Shown piece after piece: positions 62,907-64,000 of a stretch of DNA of 64,000 nucleotides. The notes beneath the pieces were generated by a model. That model was not told the DNA's origin and did not search any database. It saw only the letters and a program-made list of their open reading frames with translations. Made by a program: the position numbers and the translations under genes. Numbering within the stretch: position 1 is the stretch's first letter; each line of letters begins with the position of its first letter. Source of the stretch: Terebella lapidaria (Eukaryota; Annelida; Polychaeta; Terebellida; Terebellidae); assembly GCA_949152475.1 (NCBI GenBank), contig OX424559.1:32717119-32781118 (forward strand), written 5' to 3'.

Positions 62907-63635
62907 ACGACTCGTGTAGGTAGAGGATAGCTTGAGTAACCTTTGCAGATATTGCAGTGAAACCAGTCCATAATTCCAAGCTCTGGGGTACACTGTAAAT
63001 TATCAGAACTTTTGATATACAACAAACTGTATTACCACCCATATTATCATAAACATCACTAAAAGCTTCTTTGGATGAGAGATATATAAGCACAAATATT
63101 AACTTCTGTTGATATTTCTAACTTGTATTATTTCTAACTTGTATAACTATGACATGTGATTCGTATGCATAATAGTAAAAGCAATATTATTGCCTGAGAA
63201 CAACACCTCCGTTGTGCTATTTAGGGTGTTCTACGAATTGTGTGTGTATATGTTTGTTTTGTATAAAAGTGTGTTAGTGGATTGTAATATCACACTCGCC
63301 TTACCTAATATGTTTCGGTTTTATATATTCATCAAACAATATATATTCATTTGTAATGCGGAACTGATTTGTCAGCACACAAAGTGTTTAAACCAATGTT
63401 GTAAGAGACGTTATGATGAGTATTATTTTTTGGTAGTCGGGTTTTAGGAGACGCCCGGAAGTTCGGTTTGCGTGGATTTTGTTTGGAACGGCAGAAACCC
63501 ACAGAGATTTCATGACAGTTGTGAAAGTTGTGGACATTGGAGAGAGATGTGTTGGAAAACTGTACAAGCTTGTGGATGTTCATGGATATCGTGGAAATAT
63601 GTGTGATGACAATAAATCGTTTGAACTATAGACGA
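62907..63635 (+). terminator. Gene 2 3' untranslated region with polyadenylation signal
   Basis: AATAAA at 63611-63616 is the best signal, so the transcript would end near 63630. No other gene in this stretch. Confidence 0.65.
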
Positions 63636-64000
63636 GACTCCTCGATTCCCTTACAATGAAATCTCTGACTCTGCCATTATGAACTAGATTTCCGATCCGG
63701 GCTGCCGGGTATTGCGGGCGGCCGTGTTCTGTGTTACAACTTTACAGTTGTAGTGTAGGCTACAGTAGTGTAGACTGATTTACTCCCGTCATTGTGTCAC
63801 GAGTGGATGTTGCCGTGATGCATGCATTTGACTGCCGAGTACAGTAACTGCACTGTAATATTGAGCTTGCACAGTTCAGCTACACTGTGACAGCTGCCAG
63901 ACTCAGAGGCGTTTGGTGCTCTGTCTGTGCCAGAACGTGGTCGTCTCTGCCAGGTGTCGTCGCAGCGTGGTCGTCGCAGTGTGGTCGTCACAGCCTGGTG
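63636..64000. other. Downstream of gene 2; nothing recognised
   Basis: No gene. The last 65 bases hold a short imperfect repeat of GTGGTCGTCGCAGTGTGGTC type (period about 15). Confidence 0.55.

Noticed and set aside
1-64000. tRNA, rRNA or snRNA genes
   Set aside because: I saw no cloverleaf-like A and B boxes or conserved RNA segments; a covariance-model search would be needed to be sure.

Overview
This is a eukaryotic window from an AT-rich, intron-rich animal genome that is packed with transposons. Exon structure (phase-1 EGF, MAM and FN3 exons), GT-AG introns, AATAAA signals and a mix of LINEs, a Penelope-like element, Ty3/Gypsy-type elements and many MITEs point to a marine invertebrate. 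A mollusc or other lophotrochozoan, or a lancelet, would all fit; I cannot settle the species from sequence alone.

Host genes. Two are supported. Gene 1 (minus strand, at least 15668-19716, continuing beyond the left edge) starts with a signal peptide and a PAN/apple-like domain, followed by phase 1-1 EGF exons of 117 bases. Gene 2 (plus strand, 50875-62906) can be read from start to stop: ten exons, 1707 coding bases in frame, 568 residues. It is a type I membrane protein with signal peptide, one MAM domain, two FN3-like domains, a transmembrane helix and a short tail with three Y-x-N motifs.

Mobile DNA region by region. 1 to about 15660: an old, broken Ty3/Gypsy-type element (A) lying in an intron of gene 1, hit by a 5'-truncated LINE (with a 12-base target duplication) and by two MITEs. 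20253-21977: a MITE with terminal inverted repeats of about 90 bases. 22714-23390 and 48318-48690: arrays of a 130-base unit carrying nuclear-receptor-like half sites. 24326-42900: a near full-length L1/Tx1-like LINE whose ORF1 protein carries an IMPACT/UPF0029 domain; its ORF2 is split by a young LTR element (B, 30698-41723) with two 735-base LTRs that look identical. 43410 to about 48310, minus strand: a third LINE interrupted by a Penelope-like reverse transcriptase. 51359-57661: a foldback element filling intron 2 of gene 2, with a CR1-like LINE relic and a TTAA-flanked MITE inside.

Most interesting. (1) The LINE ORF1-IMPACT domain fusion. (2) LTR elements A and B share an extra 3' ORF with an ECPFC...H zinc-finger-like motif, and each element is saturated, in coding and noncoding parts alike, with its own short motif (TCCGGA-like in A, CGRCCC in B). 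(3) TTAA-flanked MITEs carrying perfect CRE sites next to AP-1 sites. (4) A minisatellite that repeats DR1 and ERR-like sites.
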